Part shown: in pieces, positions 17,882 to 26,720 of the stretch
How positions within the stretch are numbered: the first letter of the stretch is position 1
Layout of the letters: every line of letters starts with the position of its first letter
Assembly (NCBI GenBank): GCA_031549345.1
Contig: JAVBPY010000006.1
Span: forward strand, 248,001-312,000
DNA: 64,000 bases
Source: CASFRF01 sp031549345
Lineage (GTDB): Bacteria > Verrucomicrobiota > Lentisphaeria > Victivallales > Victivallaceae
Direction: 5' to 3'
Notes under the pieces: generated by a model
Databases searched by the model: none
What the model was told of the DNA's origin: nothing
The model's input: only the letters and a program-made list of their open reading frames with translations
Position numbers and translations under genes: made by a program

Positions 17882-20250
17882 AAACGGCAACGTATTTCGG
17901 CAAATTCCATGAGGCGGCGCCGACCGCGGTCAAGGCGCGCGGATTCCTGCACGAATTTCTCCTCCGGCAGCAGTCCGGGCTGACCGGGAACCATACGGAG
18001 CAAGGCTACCCCTACGACAGTGAGATGTGGGCCGGGCGGGTGGAAGATGTGCATCTTTCCGAAGGGTGGCACAAAGGGCGCAAGATTCCGGTCGTGCCGA
18101 CGATGGCGTGGTGGCCGTACGAACAAGCGGGGTATCTTCTCGATGGAATGCTACGCCTGGGAATCCTCCTCGGCGACGAGGCGATGGTGGAGAAGTTCGA
18201 GAAAAATTTGAGCAATCTTCTCGCGCACCCCGATGCGCGGGGACGTTTGGGGCAGCACTACAACGAATCGGGTTCCGAATGGCCGATGGCGGTGTTTTTC
18301 AAGGCCGTCATCGCGCGTTTGGGCGCAAAGCCGGATGCGGCGATTGAAGCGGCGTTTCACCGTCATTTCGCCTCGCTGACTCCCGCCGAGCTGGGGATTG
18401 AGTTGCGCCACATCACCAATCTGGAAGGAATACTCAAGCTTTATGAGTGGACGAAGGACGAAGCGCTCAAAGAACTCGCCGTCGCCGGGTACGAATTCCT
18501 CAACGAGTACATTCCGAAGATCGACGATCCGTACGAAGAACTCTGGTTCGACAAACTTGCCTCCGAAAAGCGTATTGTCATGCATGGCGTTTCGGTTTCC
18601 GAATCGCTCAAGCTGCCGGTTCTCCTTTATTTGCACACCGGGGAACAGCGCTGGCTGGACGGAGCCGTGGCGGGACTGGACGCGATCATGCGCGACCACG
18701 GGCTGGAGGTCGGTTTGCCGAGCTCCAACGAGTACCTCTCCGGGCGCGATCCGTTGCAGGGGTACGAAACGTGCGTCATCAGCGATTTTGCGTGGAGCGT
18801 GGGCTACTTTTTGATGGCGACGGGGGACGGGCGTTATGCGGATTGGCTGGAGAAAATCGCGTTCAACGCGCTTCCCGGTTCCGTAACGCCGGATTTTACC
18901 CGTCTTCAGTATTTGTCCAGCCCCAACCAGGTGTTGGCGACGCCATTCTCCAATCAATCGCACTCCATGCGCGGCGAGAACGCCTGGCGGCAGTACAAAG
19001 CCAACCACATCCCCGAATGCTGCGGCGGGAATGTCCACCGTGCCATGCCGAACTATGTTCTGCGGATGTTTCTGCTCGATGGTTTGGGCGCCCCGTGCGC
19101 GGCAACCTATGGGCCGGCCGAATTTTCCGCTTCTTTCGGCGGAACGGCGTACAAAATTTCCGAAGAAACCGAGTACCCGTTCGGCGAAACGATCCGGTTC
19201 CGGTTTCATCTGGAAAAGAATCTGGAAATGCCGTTCTCCTTCCGCATTCCGGCATGGTGCTCCGCGCCGCGCATTGCACTCAATGGGGAGAATTTGCCCC
19301 TTCCGCCGCGCGAAAAGGGCTTCGCCGCTCTGCGGCGCGTCTGGCGCGACGGCGATGTTCTGGAACTGACGCTCCCCATGCGCATCGAGCTTGCCGCCGA
19401 TAGGCAGTACCGGACGCTTGTGCGGGGGCCTCTGGTCTACGCGTACCCCGTCCCCAACGTCCGCACGCAGGAAGGGAAGGGGCGTTTTGCGCCGTTGAAC
19501 CTGGAGCCCGCGGGGCCGTGGAATTTCGCTCTCGACCTTACGCCGGAGGAAGCTGCGCGGTTGGAAGTTGTCAAGCTCCCTGTTGCTTATCCCTACGACG
19601 CGCCGCCTCTTTCCATCCGCGTTCCTGTGCGGCGTGTAACGCATTACGACGAATTGGAGCTGGGGCGTTATACCCCCGATGTACCGTTGCTGTACCGCGT
19701 GGCGCCGCAGCTTGAGTTCATTGACCTTGTCCCGTACGGATGCACCTCCACGCGCATTTCCGCGTTTCCGGATACGGTGGAACGCAAGGCGCTCCCGGTG
19801 GTGAACGTAACGGCGGCGGGGCCGTACCCGTACGATTGGCGGAACCCGATCACGGAGCAGCGCTTCGAGCCGGAAATCCTTTCGGACGAAGCGTTCAACC
19901 GCAAATACGCCTCATCGCCGGTGCAGGGGAATCCGAACGGGTATTACGATTTGATCCGCCACTTCAAAGCATCGAAAGATGTGCTCGGTTACATGCAGTT
20001 CCGCATTTACGCGGAAACGGCGGGACCCGCCGTGCTGGCGCTGGGCGTGAGCGACGCGGCGCAGGCGTACCTGAACGGCGAAGCGATTCTTTCCCTGGAC
20101 CCGGTGCAGGAGGCGGAACTTTGCGCGCCGCACTGGTTCGATATCGTCCTCCGCGAAGGGTACAACTATCTTCGGCTGAAAGTCGGCGACATGCGCCGTC
20201 CCGGGCAGTACCGCGACGACTGGGGCGCAAACGTTACTGTTTTCCGTTGA
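17878..20250 (+). CDS. GH127-family (DUF1680) glycoside hydrolase with C-terminal extension
   Basis: 790 residues. GH127 enzymes such as bifidobacterial HypBA1 remove beta-L-arabinofuranose from plant-type glycans using a zinc-bound cysteine nucleophile. Here the zinc ligands are visible: E297 and C299 in YETCVISD, C381 and C382 in PECCGGN. The spacing C299-C381 (82) is close to that of HypBA1 (77). After the usual (alpha/alpha)6 barrel and beta-sandwich (to about 600), there is an extra ~150 residues at the C-terminus that resemble a carbohydrate-binding sandwich. No signal peptide is seen, so it probably acts in the cytoplasm. The start overlaps the preceding stop (ATGA). It converges with nth, overlapping it by 17 bases. 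Confidence 0.86.
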   Translation: MKTATYFGKFHEAAPTAVKARGFLHEFLLRQQSGLTGNHTEQGYPYDSEMWAGRVEDVHLSEGWHKGRKIPVVPTMAWWPYEQAGYLLDGMLRLGILLGDEAMVEKFEKNLSNLLAHPDARGRLGQHYNESGSEWPMAVFFKAVIARLGAKPDAAIEAAFHRHFASLTPAELGIELRHITNLEGILKLYEWTKDEALKELAVAGYEFLNEYIPKIDDPYEELWFDKLASEKRIVMHGVSVSESLKLPVLLYLHTGEQRWLDGAVAGLDAIMRDHGLEVGLPSSNEYLSGRDPLQGYETCVISDFAWSVGYFLMATGDGRYADWLEKIAFNALPGSVTPDFTRLQYLSSPNQVLATPFSNQSHSMRGENAWRQYKANHIPECCGGNVHRAMPNYVLRMFLLDGLGAPCAATYGPAEFSASFGGTAYKISEETEYPFGETIRFRFHLEKNLEMPFSFRIPAWCSAPRIALNGENLPLPPREKGFAALRRVWRDGDVLELTLPMRIELAADRQYRTLVRGPLVYAYPVPNVRTQEGKGRFAPLNLEPAGPWNFALDLTPEEAARLEVVKLPVAYPYDAPPLSIRVPVRRVTHYDELELGRYTPDVPLLYRVAPQLEFIDLVPYGCTSTRISAFPDTVERKALPVVNVTAAGPYPYDWRNPITEQRFEPEILSDEAFNRKYASSPVQGNPNGYYDLIRHFKASKDVLGYMQFRIYAETAGPAVLALGVSDAAQAYLNGEAILSLDPVQEAELCAPHWFDIVLREGYNYLRLKVGDMRRPGQYRDDWGANVTVFR

Positions 20251-20863
20251 ATGGACAAAGTGCGCGGAGAATGCACTCTTCGCAGCGCGGCGCGCGGGCG
20301 TGGCAGGTTTCGCGCCCGTGGGTGATGAGAAGATGGGAAAAATTGGTCCACAATGAGGGGGGCAGCGCGGCGTTGACCTCCGTTTCGATACGCTCCGGGT
20401 TTTGATTCGCGGTCAAGCCAAGGCGGTTCAGCACGCGGTTTACGTGCGTGTCCACCGGGAATCCGGGGATGCCAAAGGCATTTCCGAGCATTACGTTCGC
20501 GCTTTTCCTCCCCACGCCGGGGAGGCGCGTCAATTCCTCCATGGTTTGGGGAACTTCTCCGGCGAACTCGTGCACGATCATTTGCGCCCCCTCCACGATG
20601 TACGCGGATTTTGTCTGGAACAACCCGCAGGGCTGGATCAGGCGCGCGACTTCGGCGCGATCGGCCTCCGCCATATCCGCGGGCGTGGGGAAACGGCGGA
20701 AAAGTTCTTGCGTTACCAAATTTACCCGATCGTCGCGGCATTGGGCGGAAAGGATCACCGATACAAGGAGCTGGTACGGCGTCGCGTGCTCCAAAGGGCA
20801 GCCGCGCACGCCGTAGCGTTCAAAAAGCGCATCGTGCACCGCCCGGAGGCGGACTGCATCCAT
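20234..20863 (-). CDS. nth: Endonuclease III (DNA glycosylase/AP lyase)
   Basis: 209 residues. Removes oxidised pyrimidines and cuts at abasic sites in base-excision repair. The helix-hairpin-helix LPGVGRKSANVM carries catalytic K120, and FPVDTH carries D138, the same numbers as in E. coli. The C-terminal iron-sulfur ligands are C187-x6-C194-x2-C197-x5-C203. The start follows the SDR stop by only a few bases, so it is the last gene of a three-gene minus-strand unit. Its 3' end overlaps the convergent GH127 gene. Confidence 0.97.
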   Translation of the reverse strand: MDAVRLRAVHDALFERYGVRGCPLEHATPYQLLVSVILSAQCRDDRVNLVTQELFRRFPTPADMAEADRAEVARLIQPCGLFQTKSAYIVEGAQMIVHEFAGEVPQTMEELTRLPGVGRKSANVMLGNAFGIPGFPVDTHVNRVLNRLGLTANQNPERIETEVNAALPPSLWTNFSHLLITHGRETCHARAPRCEECILRALCPFNGKQ

Positions 20864-20866
20864 ACG

Positions 20867-21730
20867 TCAGACTCCGGCGTAGGCCGCGAACGCGCCGTCC
20901 ACCGGGAGCACCACGCCGTTCACAAACCCGGAGGCGTTGCCGTCCACCAGGAAAAGCAGCGCGCCGAGGAGGTCTTCCGGGGTGCCGAAACGGTTCATCG
21001 GCGTGTGGGAAAGGATTTTTTCGCCGCGCGGCGTGAGCGAACCATCCGGATTCGTCAGGAGCGCCCGGTTCTGGTCCGTCAGGAAAAATCCCGGCGCGAT
21101 CGCGTTCACGCGGATGTTCACCTTGGCAAGGTGTACGGCCAGCCACTGGGTGAAATTGCTCACCGCTGCTTTGGCGCCGCTGTAGGCCGGAATTTTCGTC
21201 AGGGGACGGAAAGCGTTCATGGAGGAGATGTTGATGACCACGCCCCCTTTGCCGGAAGCCATGCTCCGGCAGAAAACCTGTGTGGGGAGCAGCGTTCCGA
21301 GGAAGTTCAGATTGAACACAAAACCCACGCCCGCCGGGTCGAGGTCGAAAAAGGTCAGCATATTTTCCGCCTTCGTTCCGGTGAGGTCTTCCGGCAAAAG
21401 CTGTTCGCGCGTGGTGGTCCCCTTGGGGTGGTTGCCCCCCGCGCCGTTGATGAGGATGTCGCAGCCGGGTCCCCAGGCCTTTTCGATCTCCGCGCGCGCG
21501 GCCTGGAGCGATTCGGGCTCAAGCACATTGGCGGCGCAGCCCATGGCACTGAAGCCCGCGGCTGTAATCCGGTCGGCGACGACCTGCGCGTTCTCTTTGC
21601 GCAGATCGAGGACGGCGACTTTGGCGCCGCATCGCGCGAGCGCCTCGGCCATCATGCCGCAGAGGATTCCGCCTCCGCCGGTTACAATGGCGATTTTACC
21701 GTTCAAATTAACATTCAATGGGACGTTCAT
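20867..21730 (-). CDS. Short-chain dehydrogenase, probable D-mannonate oxidoreductase (fructuronate reductase)
   Basis: 287 residues. Rossmann fold with TGGGGILCG at the cofactor loop, DLRK at the end of beta-2 (Asp favours NAD), NGAGG, catalytic Ser in INISSMNAF and YSGAKAA (Tyr-x3-Lys). A ~25-residue insertion before the active-site region (ENMLTFFDLDPAGVGFVFN) is typical of the YjmF/UxuB-type SDRs that act on D-fructuronate or related sugar acids. The ATG is set by AGGAG ten bases upstream; it overlaps the NAD kinase-like stop as ATGA. A uronate role fits the two GH127 genes nearby. Exact substrate is inference. Confidence 0.83.
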   Translation of the reverse strand: MNVPLNVNLNGKIAIVTGGGGILCGMMAEALARCGAKVAVLDLRKENAQVVADRITAAGFSAMGCAANVLEPESLQAARAEIEKAWGPGCDILINGAGGNHPKGTTTREQLLPEDLTGTKAENMLTFFDLDPAGVGFVFNLNFLGTLLPTQVFCRSMASGKGGVVINISSMNAFRPLTKIPAYSGAKAAVSNFTQWLAVHLAKVNIRVNAIAPGFFLTDQNRALLTNPDGSLTPRGEKILSHTPMNRFGTPEDLLGALLFLVDGNASGFVNGVVLPVDGAFAAYAGV

Positions 21731-22494
21731 TGTGGTTTCTCCTGTGGAAAGTTTAGCCAGGTCCGGAAAGGGAGCTGGTGCGGATGGCGCAGAAAACGGC
21801 ACTCCGGACACATAAAGTGTTCCAACCCATAAACTGTTGCCGCCGCGTTCGATTGAAAAAGTTGGATGCGTTCGCCGTTGGCGGCCTCAAAAAAATCGCG
21901 CGCGTTGTCCGCCAGAACAATGGCGGGGCCGCGGATGATTTCGATCTCCACTACGCTTGCCGCGTCGAGGACCAGGTGTCCGATTTCCTCCGTCGAATTG
22001 CTGAATGCGAGCCCGATGCCGACACGGAATAAACTGTGCGTGATGCTTTTATAATACGCGGTGCTCCCGTGCACGGTGGACACGCCGACGCCGTCGCCGA
22101 CAATTTCGTCGGCATACAACAATCCGTCGATCCGCACGCGGTAACGCAATGCGCTGCCGCGCTCGGAGTTGTGGATGAACACATCGTTCAGGCCGTGAAT
22201 CGTGCGGTTGTTGCAGCTTCCCGCGATTTTGGGCAAAACTGTTTTAGGCAGTTCCCCCGCGCGGAATTGCCGGAGAATTTCCGCGTGCGAATGGCGGCGG
22301 CACAAGGGCGCCGTCGCCGCGTCGCGCAACGGGAGTTTGGGAATGCCAGGATAATCGTGCTCCGCCACGAGCAGCGTACCGTCGCCGCCGTGCGCCAGGA
22401 CCAAGTCCGGCGTTTCGGCAGATTCACACAATCCGAATTGCGGCAGCAAAGGACGGATGTCGTCCAGATTTTTTCCGGTCAGTACAATATTCAT
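21727..22494 (-). CDS. NAD kinase-like protein (ATP-NAD kinase superfamily)
   Basis: 255 residues. NAD kinases phosphorylate NAD to NADP. The key GGDGT (G36-T40, D38 the catalytic Asp) and the later NDV and GDGVGVSTVHGSTAYYKS (the GDG/TGSTAY block) are present. The usual NxGxxGFL between them is absent and replaced by KLPLRDAATAP. The C-terminal tail carries CPEC and GLEHFMC, an unusual Cys-containing end. The gene therefore belongs to the superfamily but may be a divergent NAD kinase or act on another substrate. A promoter ends only a few bases before the ATG, see that entry. The end overlaps the SDR start. Confidence 0.78.
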   Translation of the reverse strand: MNIVLTGKNLDDIRPLLPQFGLCESAETPDLVLAHGGDGTLLVAEHDYPGIPKLPLRDAATAPLCRRHSHAEILRQFRAGELPKTVLPKIAGSCNNRTIHGLNDVFIHNSERGSALRYRVRIDGLLYADEIVGDGVGVSTVHGSTAYYKSITHSLFRVGIGLAFSNSTEEIGHLVLDAASVVEIEIIRGPAIVLADNARDFFEAANGERIQLFQSNAAATVYGLEHFMCPECRFLRHPHQLPFRTWLNFPQEKPQ

Positions 22495-22502
22495 TATGCT
22501 TT

Positions 22503-22531
22503 ACTATAATGCGTCAAAAGCGTCTCTGCAA
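22503..22531 (-). promoter_or_regulatory. Promoter of NAD kinase-like/SDR/nth unit, possibly leaderless
   Basis: On the minus strand: TTGCAG at 22531-22526, 17-base spacer, TATAGT at 22508-22503. Transcription would start near 22496, only about 2 bases before the ATG at 22494, and no clear Shine-Dalgarno is present. The mRNA may be leaderless. Confidence 0.6.
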
Positions 22532-22562
22532 ACGATCATGCCAATTCGTAATCATAATGCTT

Positions 22563-22594
22563 GTAACTCGCGCCGCTATTGCGCCGCGAGTTAC
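22563..22594. repeat. Perfect 10-bp inverted repeat between minus-strand genes
   Basis: GTAACTCGCG (22563-22572) and CGCGAGTTAC (22585-22594) with a 12-base GC-rich loop. It lies 25 bases after the GH127 stop. There is no T-tract on either side, so it is not a classical terminator; a 3'-end stabiliser or protein site is possible. Confidence 0.6.
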
Positions 22595-22618
22595 TAACCT
22601 TTAGATCGCTCATTGGTA

Positions 22619-24466
22619 TCAGTACCGTACCCAGACGAGCATTTCGCCGAAAGTGCGGTTCCCCCACGCAAAATAGGGAATCCAGCGGAGTTTTACCGGT
22701 ATTTCCTTGTCGGGCGTCCAGGTACGGTACAATCCTTCCGACTGCGCGAAGGCGGGGAGGCGGAAACCGCGCCCTTCGAGGGCGGGCATTGCGCCCGGAA
22801 GAACTTCCAAAGGGACGTTTAAGTCCATCCGCAGCGCATTCAAATCCGCGCCGTTGTCCTCCTCTTCCAGACAGTAAACCAGGGGACCGCACGTGACGGC
22901 GACGCGTCCGCAGTCGTGGCGGACACGGGGATCGGCCGCCACGATCCGGGGGGTGAAATCGAGCTCAAGCGTCAGCACATCGCCCGCTTTGCACGGAACC
23001 GAGGGGACGGCATAGCCGTTCTCGAGGGTATGCGGGAGCTCCGCGCCGTTGCGGAGCAACCGGTACGTCCGCGAATACGCCGGAATCCGCAGAACCGGCG
23101 TGAATCCTGCCGGAAAGGAGTGAAAGAGCAATTCGATTTTTCCATCGTACGGATAGGCGGTTTTTTGTTCGATGCGGACGTCGCCCAGGTCCAGGACGGA
23201 TTCGTTGTACAAGTTAATCCAGAGGCGGTCCCCCGCGCGTTCGTAGAAGTACATTCCCGCCGAGGCGCGGAGCCGCGCGACGTTCGGCGGACAGCAGGAG
23301 CACCCGAACCATTCCGGTCGCTCCTGGTGGTGTTTGCCGTTGGCCATGGTCCCTTTGGGGTAGCAGGCGAGGGGGTTTTCGTAGAAAAAGCGCGTCCCCT
23401 GCAAGGAAGCGCCGGAGGCGGCGCCGTTGTACAACGCCTGCTCGAGAACATCGATGTACTCGGACTTTTTCTCCATCCGGAACATCCGCCAGGCGAAGAA
23501 CACCAGCCCGATGGCCGCGCAGGTTTCGTTGTACGCCTCTTCGTTCGGCAGGTCGTAGGCCGCGCCGAAGGCTTCGCCGAAATGGGTGGAGCCGATGCCT
23601 CCTGTGAGGTGCATCTTCCGTTGCGTGATGTCTCCCCAGAGGGTGCGGCAGACGCGGGCAAGTTCCGCATCGTTATTCAAACGGGCCACGTCGGCCATGC
23701 CGGAATACAAGTAGACCGCGCGCACCGCGTGGCCGACGGCTTCGCGCTGCTCGCGCACCGGAATGTGGGCCTGGAAGTAGGCGAGGTCGCGGAAGATTTC
23801 AATCTTCGGATCGGGGCTTTCGAGCTTGAAGTAGTTCGGCGACGTGCCCCGTTGGTCGATGAAGAATCGGGCGAGGCGCACGTACTCCGGGCGGTTCGCC
23901 GCTTCGGCGAGCTTCACCAGCGCAAGTTCAATCTCCTCGTGCCCCGGGTACCCCTTTTTCTGGTTTTCCGCATCGCCGAATACGGTGGCGATGCAGTCGG
24001 CGTAGCGGCACATCGCATCGAGGAAGGCGCGTTTTCCGGTGGCGTAAAAATAGGCGACGGCCGCTTCGAAAAGGTGCCCGGCGCAATAAAGTTCGTGGTC
24101 GCCCATCAGGCATTTCCAGCGGTCGGCGGGACGGATCTGCTGAAAGTAGCTGTTGAAATAGCCGTCGGGTGCCTGGCCGCGGACAATGCGGGATACAAGT
24201 TCGTCGACGGTCGCTTCCAGCCCCGCATCGGGGAATTTCAGAAGCGAACAGGCGGCGGCCTCCAGATATTTGGCCACGTCCGAGTCCCAGAAAATATGCG
24301 GGCCGTTGGGCATGCCGGAGCGGTAATTGAGTTTCAACGCTTCAAGGCGGCCGGTTTTTTCGCACTGGGCGTGGTTGGCGGGAATGGTGTTTTCTCTATT
24401 CACGGTTTCAAGTTGCTGCCAGTAGCCGCCGGTAAAGCGGAGCGCGGGAATTTCTTGGAGTTTCAT
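22619..24466 (-). CDS. GH127-family (DUF1680) beta-L-arabinofuranosidase-like enzyme
   Basis: 615 residues, the usual length for the family. It shows the classical signatures: ETCAAIG (E314, C316) and CSCCPPN (C391, C392), i.e. the zinc site with the cysteine nucleophile of GH127, plus an (alpha/alpha)6 barrel rich in Trp/Tyr/His (GGIGSTHFGEAFG, HHQERPEWFG). It should release beta-L-arabinofuranose or a related sugar. No signal peptide is visible. Its ATG overlaps the TPR gene stop by ATGA, so both are co-transcribed. It differs greatly from the other GH127 in this window, which lacks the CSCCPP form. Confidence 0.9.
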   Translation of the reverse strand: MKLQEIPALRFTGGYWQQLETVNRENTIPANHAQCEKTGRLEALKLNYRSGMPNGPHIFWDSDVAKYLEAAACSLLKFPDAGLEATVDELVSRIVRGQAPDGYFNSYFQQIRPADRWKCLMGDHELYCAGHLFEAAVAYFYATGKRAFLDAMCRYADCIATVFGDAENQKKGYPGHEEIELALVKLAEAANRPEYVRLARFFIDQRGTSPNYFKLESPDPKIEIFRDLAYFQAHIPVREQREAVGHAVRAVYLYSGMADVARLNNDAELARVCRTLWGDITQRKMHLTGGIGSTHFGEAFGAAYDLPNEEAYNETCAAIGLVFFAWRMFRMEKKSEYIDVLEQALYNGAASGASLQGTRFFYENPLACYPKGTMANGKHHQERPEWFGCSCCPPNVARLRASAGMYFYERAGDRLWINLYNESVLDLGDVRIEQKTAYPYDGKIELLFHSFPAGFTPVLRIPAYSRTYRLLRNGAELPHTLENGYAVPSVPCKAGDVLTLELDFTPRIVAADPRVRHDCGRVAVTCGPLVYCLEEEDNGADLNALRMDLNVPLEVLPGAMPALEGRGFRLPAFAQSEGLYRTWTPDKEIPVKLRWIPYFAWGNRTFGEMLVWVRY

Positions 24467-26082
24467 TGGAGTTTTTCCAGTTTGGATTGTACGGTTGCCG
24501 GATCAAAATCGGGCGTGAGCGGAGCGGCCAACGCTTTTTTGTAGTATTCGCGCGCGGCCGGGATGTCTTTCTGCGCGGCCTTGACGTCGCCGAGGTGGTC
24601 GAACGTTGCGGCGGCCCCGGCTTTGATTTCCTCGGAATTGAGGGCTTTAAGCAAATACTCCTCCGCCCCCGCAAGGTTGCCCTTGCGGAAAAGAACCCAC
24701 CCCTTGCTGTCCAGGAACGCGCCGTTGTTCGGGGCCGCACGCAGCGCGATGTCGATCAGGCGTTCGGCCTCGTCCAGCCGGATGTTCAGCACCGCAAGGG
24801 TGTACCCCACGGCGTTGGCGATTGCGGGTGTTTCCAGGATGCCTTGTTTGCGGTAGTAGTTTTCCGCGGATTCCAGAAGCTTTTGGGAATGAATCTTTTC
24901 CGCGAGGAGAAGACGCAGGAAATACAGGTGCCCCAAACGGGCGTTCCGCTCCTTGGAATCGGGGAGGAGCAGAAGTCTTACTTCGGCCGTATCCAGGACG
25001 CCCGCCAACTCCGTGTATTTCTTTTGATACATGAAAATTTGCGTCTGCATGAAAAATTTCTGCTCCTCATTCCGCAGACGCGGGAGGATGGACTCCGCCT
25101 TGGCGTAGTTCTTCATCTCCATATAAACAAGAATCTGCGCGAGGAGGGGGCGGTCGTCCTGGCGGGCGAGTTTTTCCGCCGCCAGCGCCGCCGCCAGCGC
25201 CGCCGCGGGATCTTGCTCGCGGAGAAGGTCCACGGTGCGAAGCTGCACGGTCAAACGGCTCCGGTTCCTTTCGCTGAATGCCTTGACAAGGTCGGGGCGT
25301 TTGGCTTTGGCGTAGCACTCCAGGCGGACAAGAACTTCCTGTTCCGTGGTGATCGATGCCTCGTCTTGGAGGAGTCCGGCGAGGAGAACATCCGCTTTTT
25401 GCCGGAACTCGCTCCGCATGCTGCTTTGCAAACCGAGCCAACGGCGGTTCTCCGGCGCCTGTTCCGCCGCCGAGAGGCAAAAACACCACGCCTCCTCGCG
25501 TTCCAGGGGGAGAGAACCCTGCTGCGTCCGCTCTTCGACAAGCCGGAGGGCGGCATCGAAGTCGTGTTTTTGTAAAAGTTGCTCAAAGCGGTCGCGGAGA
25601 AGCAGTCTGTACAGCACGCGCCCTTTTTCGTCCAGCTTCGCAGGCTCGTCCATCGCCGCCAACGCCGCTTCGGACAAACGCCCCGAAAGGGGCGAATCGG
25701 CGGGGAGGAATTTTTGATTCAGGAGCGCGAAGTTCACAAGCATCCACGACTCCGGGTGCTCGCAGGCTGTCTTATATATGGAGGGCATCACAGGCGGCAG
25801 CATCGAACGCGGCGCTTCGTACAGAAGAGCCAGCGCGAGTTCCGAGCGGGGATCGTGTTTGACCATTTCGGCGAGATATTCAAGTTTTTTCGCCGGGTCT
25901 TTTTCACGTGTGAAGTGGGTGAAGGCGGTGAGTGCCAGCACTTGCGGCGAAGGCTCGCGGAGAGCGGGCAACGCCATAGGCGGATCGTCGGGAACCGAAT
26001 CGGAAACCAGCGCCGGCGGCGCGCCGGCCAGCGCCAGTACCCCCGAAAGGAGGAGAACGGAGCAAAACGTTTTTTTCAACAT
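24463..26082 (-). CDS. Exported tetratricopeptide-repeat protein
   Basis: 539 residues beginning with a signal peptide (MLKKTFCSVLLLSGVLALAG). The ATG at 26082 has GGAGGT at a good distance, better than an upstream start 24 bases earlier. The rest is almost wholly alpha-helical with repeated TPR-type pairs, clearest near the C-terminus (ANAVGYTLAVLNIRLDEAE, then LDSKGWVLFRKGNLAGAEE). It is probably a periplasmic scaffold for protein interactions. It precedes the GH127 gene in an operon, and may help it or a surface complex, but no direct partner is evident. Confidence 0.82.
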   Translation of the reverse strand: MLKKTFCSVLLLSGVLALAGAPPALVSDSVPDDPPMALPALREPSPQVLALTAFTHFTREKDPAKKLEYLAEMVKHDPRSELALALLYEAPRSMLPPVMPSIYKTACEHPESWMLVNFALLNQKFLPADSPLSGRLSEAALAAMDEPAKLDEKGRVLYRLLLRDRFEQLLQKHDFDAALRLVEERTQQGSLPLEREEAWCFCLSAAEQAPENRRWLGLQSSMRSEFRQKADVLLAGLLQDEASITTEQEVLVRLECYAKAKRPDLVKAFSERNRSRLTVQLRTVDLLREQDPAAALAAALAAEKLARQDDRPLLAQILVYMEMKNYAKAESILPRLRNEEQKFFMQTQIFMYQKKYTELAGVLDTAEVRLLLLPDSKERNARLGHLYFLRLLLAEKIHSQKLLESAENYYRKQGILETPAIANAVGYTLAVLNIRLDEAERLIDIALRAAPNNGAFLDSKGWVLFRKGNLAGAEEYLLKALNSEEIKAGAAATFDHLGDVKAAQKDIPAAREYYKKALAAPLTPDFDPATVQSKLEKLQ

Positions 26083-26114
26083 GAAAGACCTCCGGAATGA
26101 ATGCATCTGGAGGT

Positions 26115-26143
26115 ACTATACACCTTGGATGGCAATTTCCCAA
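26115..26143 (-). promoter_or_regulatory. Promoter of TPR/GH127 unit
   Basis: Minus strand: TTGGGA at 26143-26138, 17-base spacer, TATAGT at 26120-26115. Start of transcription near 26108 leaves a 25-base leader that contains the GGAGGT ribosome site. Confidence 0.65.
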
Positions 26144-26307
26144 TGCTGGAAAAAGAAAAAGCGCTTGCGAGAATTCGCTGAGAATTTATGCGTTACACTT
26201 GTGGCAAGCGAAACATGTATAGTGGGGACGTCTAAAAAAATTAAACTTTCTCCGTCTCTTTCTTTTGACCTCTTTCGAATCGTTCCGAAAAGATACAATA
26301 AATTTGC

Positions 26308-26336
26308 TTGATTTGCTTGATTCATGAACATATATT
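26308..26336 (+). promoter_or_regulatory. Promoter of the zinc-ribbon protein gene
   Basis: TTGATT at 26308-26313, 17-base spacer, TATATT at 26331-26336. It gives a leader of about 24 bases with a strong AGGAGGTG before the ATG at 26367. A short direct repeat TTGCTTGAT/TTGCTTGAT overlaps the -35. Confidence 0.55.
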
Positions 26337-26366
26337 TGAGAGTAAGCACAGCTAGAGGAGGTGAGC

Positions 26367-26696
26367 ATGCAGAAAATATGTCCATCGTGCGCAAAATCGT
26401 TTGATATCTACGAGGGCGACGGCGCCAGCGAGTGGCAATGTCCGGAGTGCGGACACACAATGCGCCAGACACGGCCAAAGTACACCTCTGCTGCGCGCAG
26501 TACGTCATCAAGCACGGTCAACCTATCCGCGTTAGTGGAGTGTTCCGATTGCAGCGCATACATCTCGAAACGTGCGCTCGCATGTCCAGAGTGCGGACGG
26601 CATAAGCTCTGCGGCGCGTGGACGCTTATGACATATATTGTATTGGTATCGTGGGTGATCGGATTTTTTGTCGTTCTCATTGCAAACTGCAGATAA
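26367..26696 (+). CDS. Double zinc-ribbon protein with C-terminal membrane helix
   Basis: 109 residues. Two Cys4 zinc ribbons: CPSC...CPEC (about 5-32) and CSDC...CPEC (about 59-76), the second with a KRALACPECG double-psi-type knuckle. A Ser/Thr-rich linker lies between them, and a membrane helix occupies about 85-105. The ATG follows AGGAGGTG at ideal distance. The zinc domains would be on the cytoplasmic side of a tail-anchored protein. The next gene is 24 bases downstream, so the two may form a pair. Function is unknown. Confidence 0.78.
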   Translation: MQKICPSCAKSFDIYEGDGASEWQCPECGHTMRQTRPKYTSAARSTSSSTVNLSALVECSDCSAYISKRALACPECGRHKLCGAWTLMTYIVLVSWVIGFFVVLIANCR

Positions 26697-26720
26697 GGCC
26701 CTGTGGGTAAGGATAAAAAA

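Noticed and set aside
18151..19644. 497-codon minus-strand frame inside the GH127 gene
   Set aside because: It is antisense to the zinc-site region of GH127; no family signature.
22916..24544. 542-codon plus-strand frame over the second GH127 gene
   Set aside because: It is antisense to a motif-rich gene; its start is inside other coding sequence.
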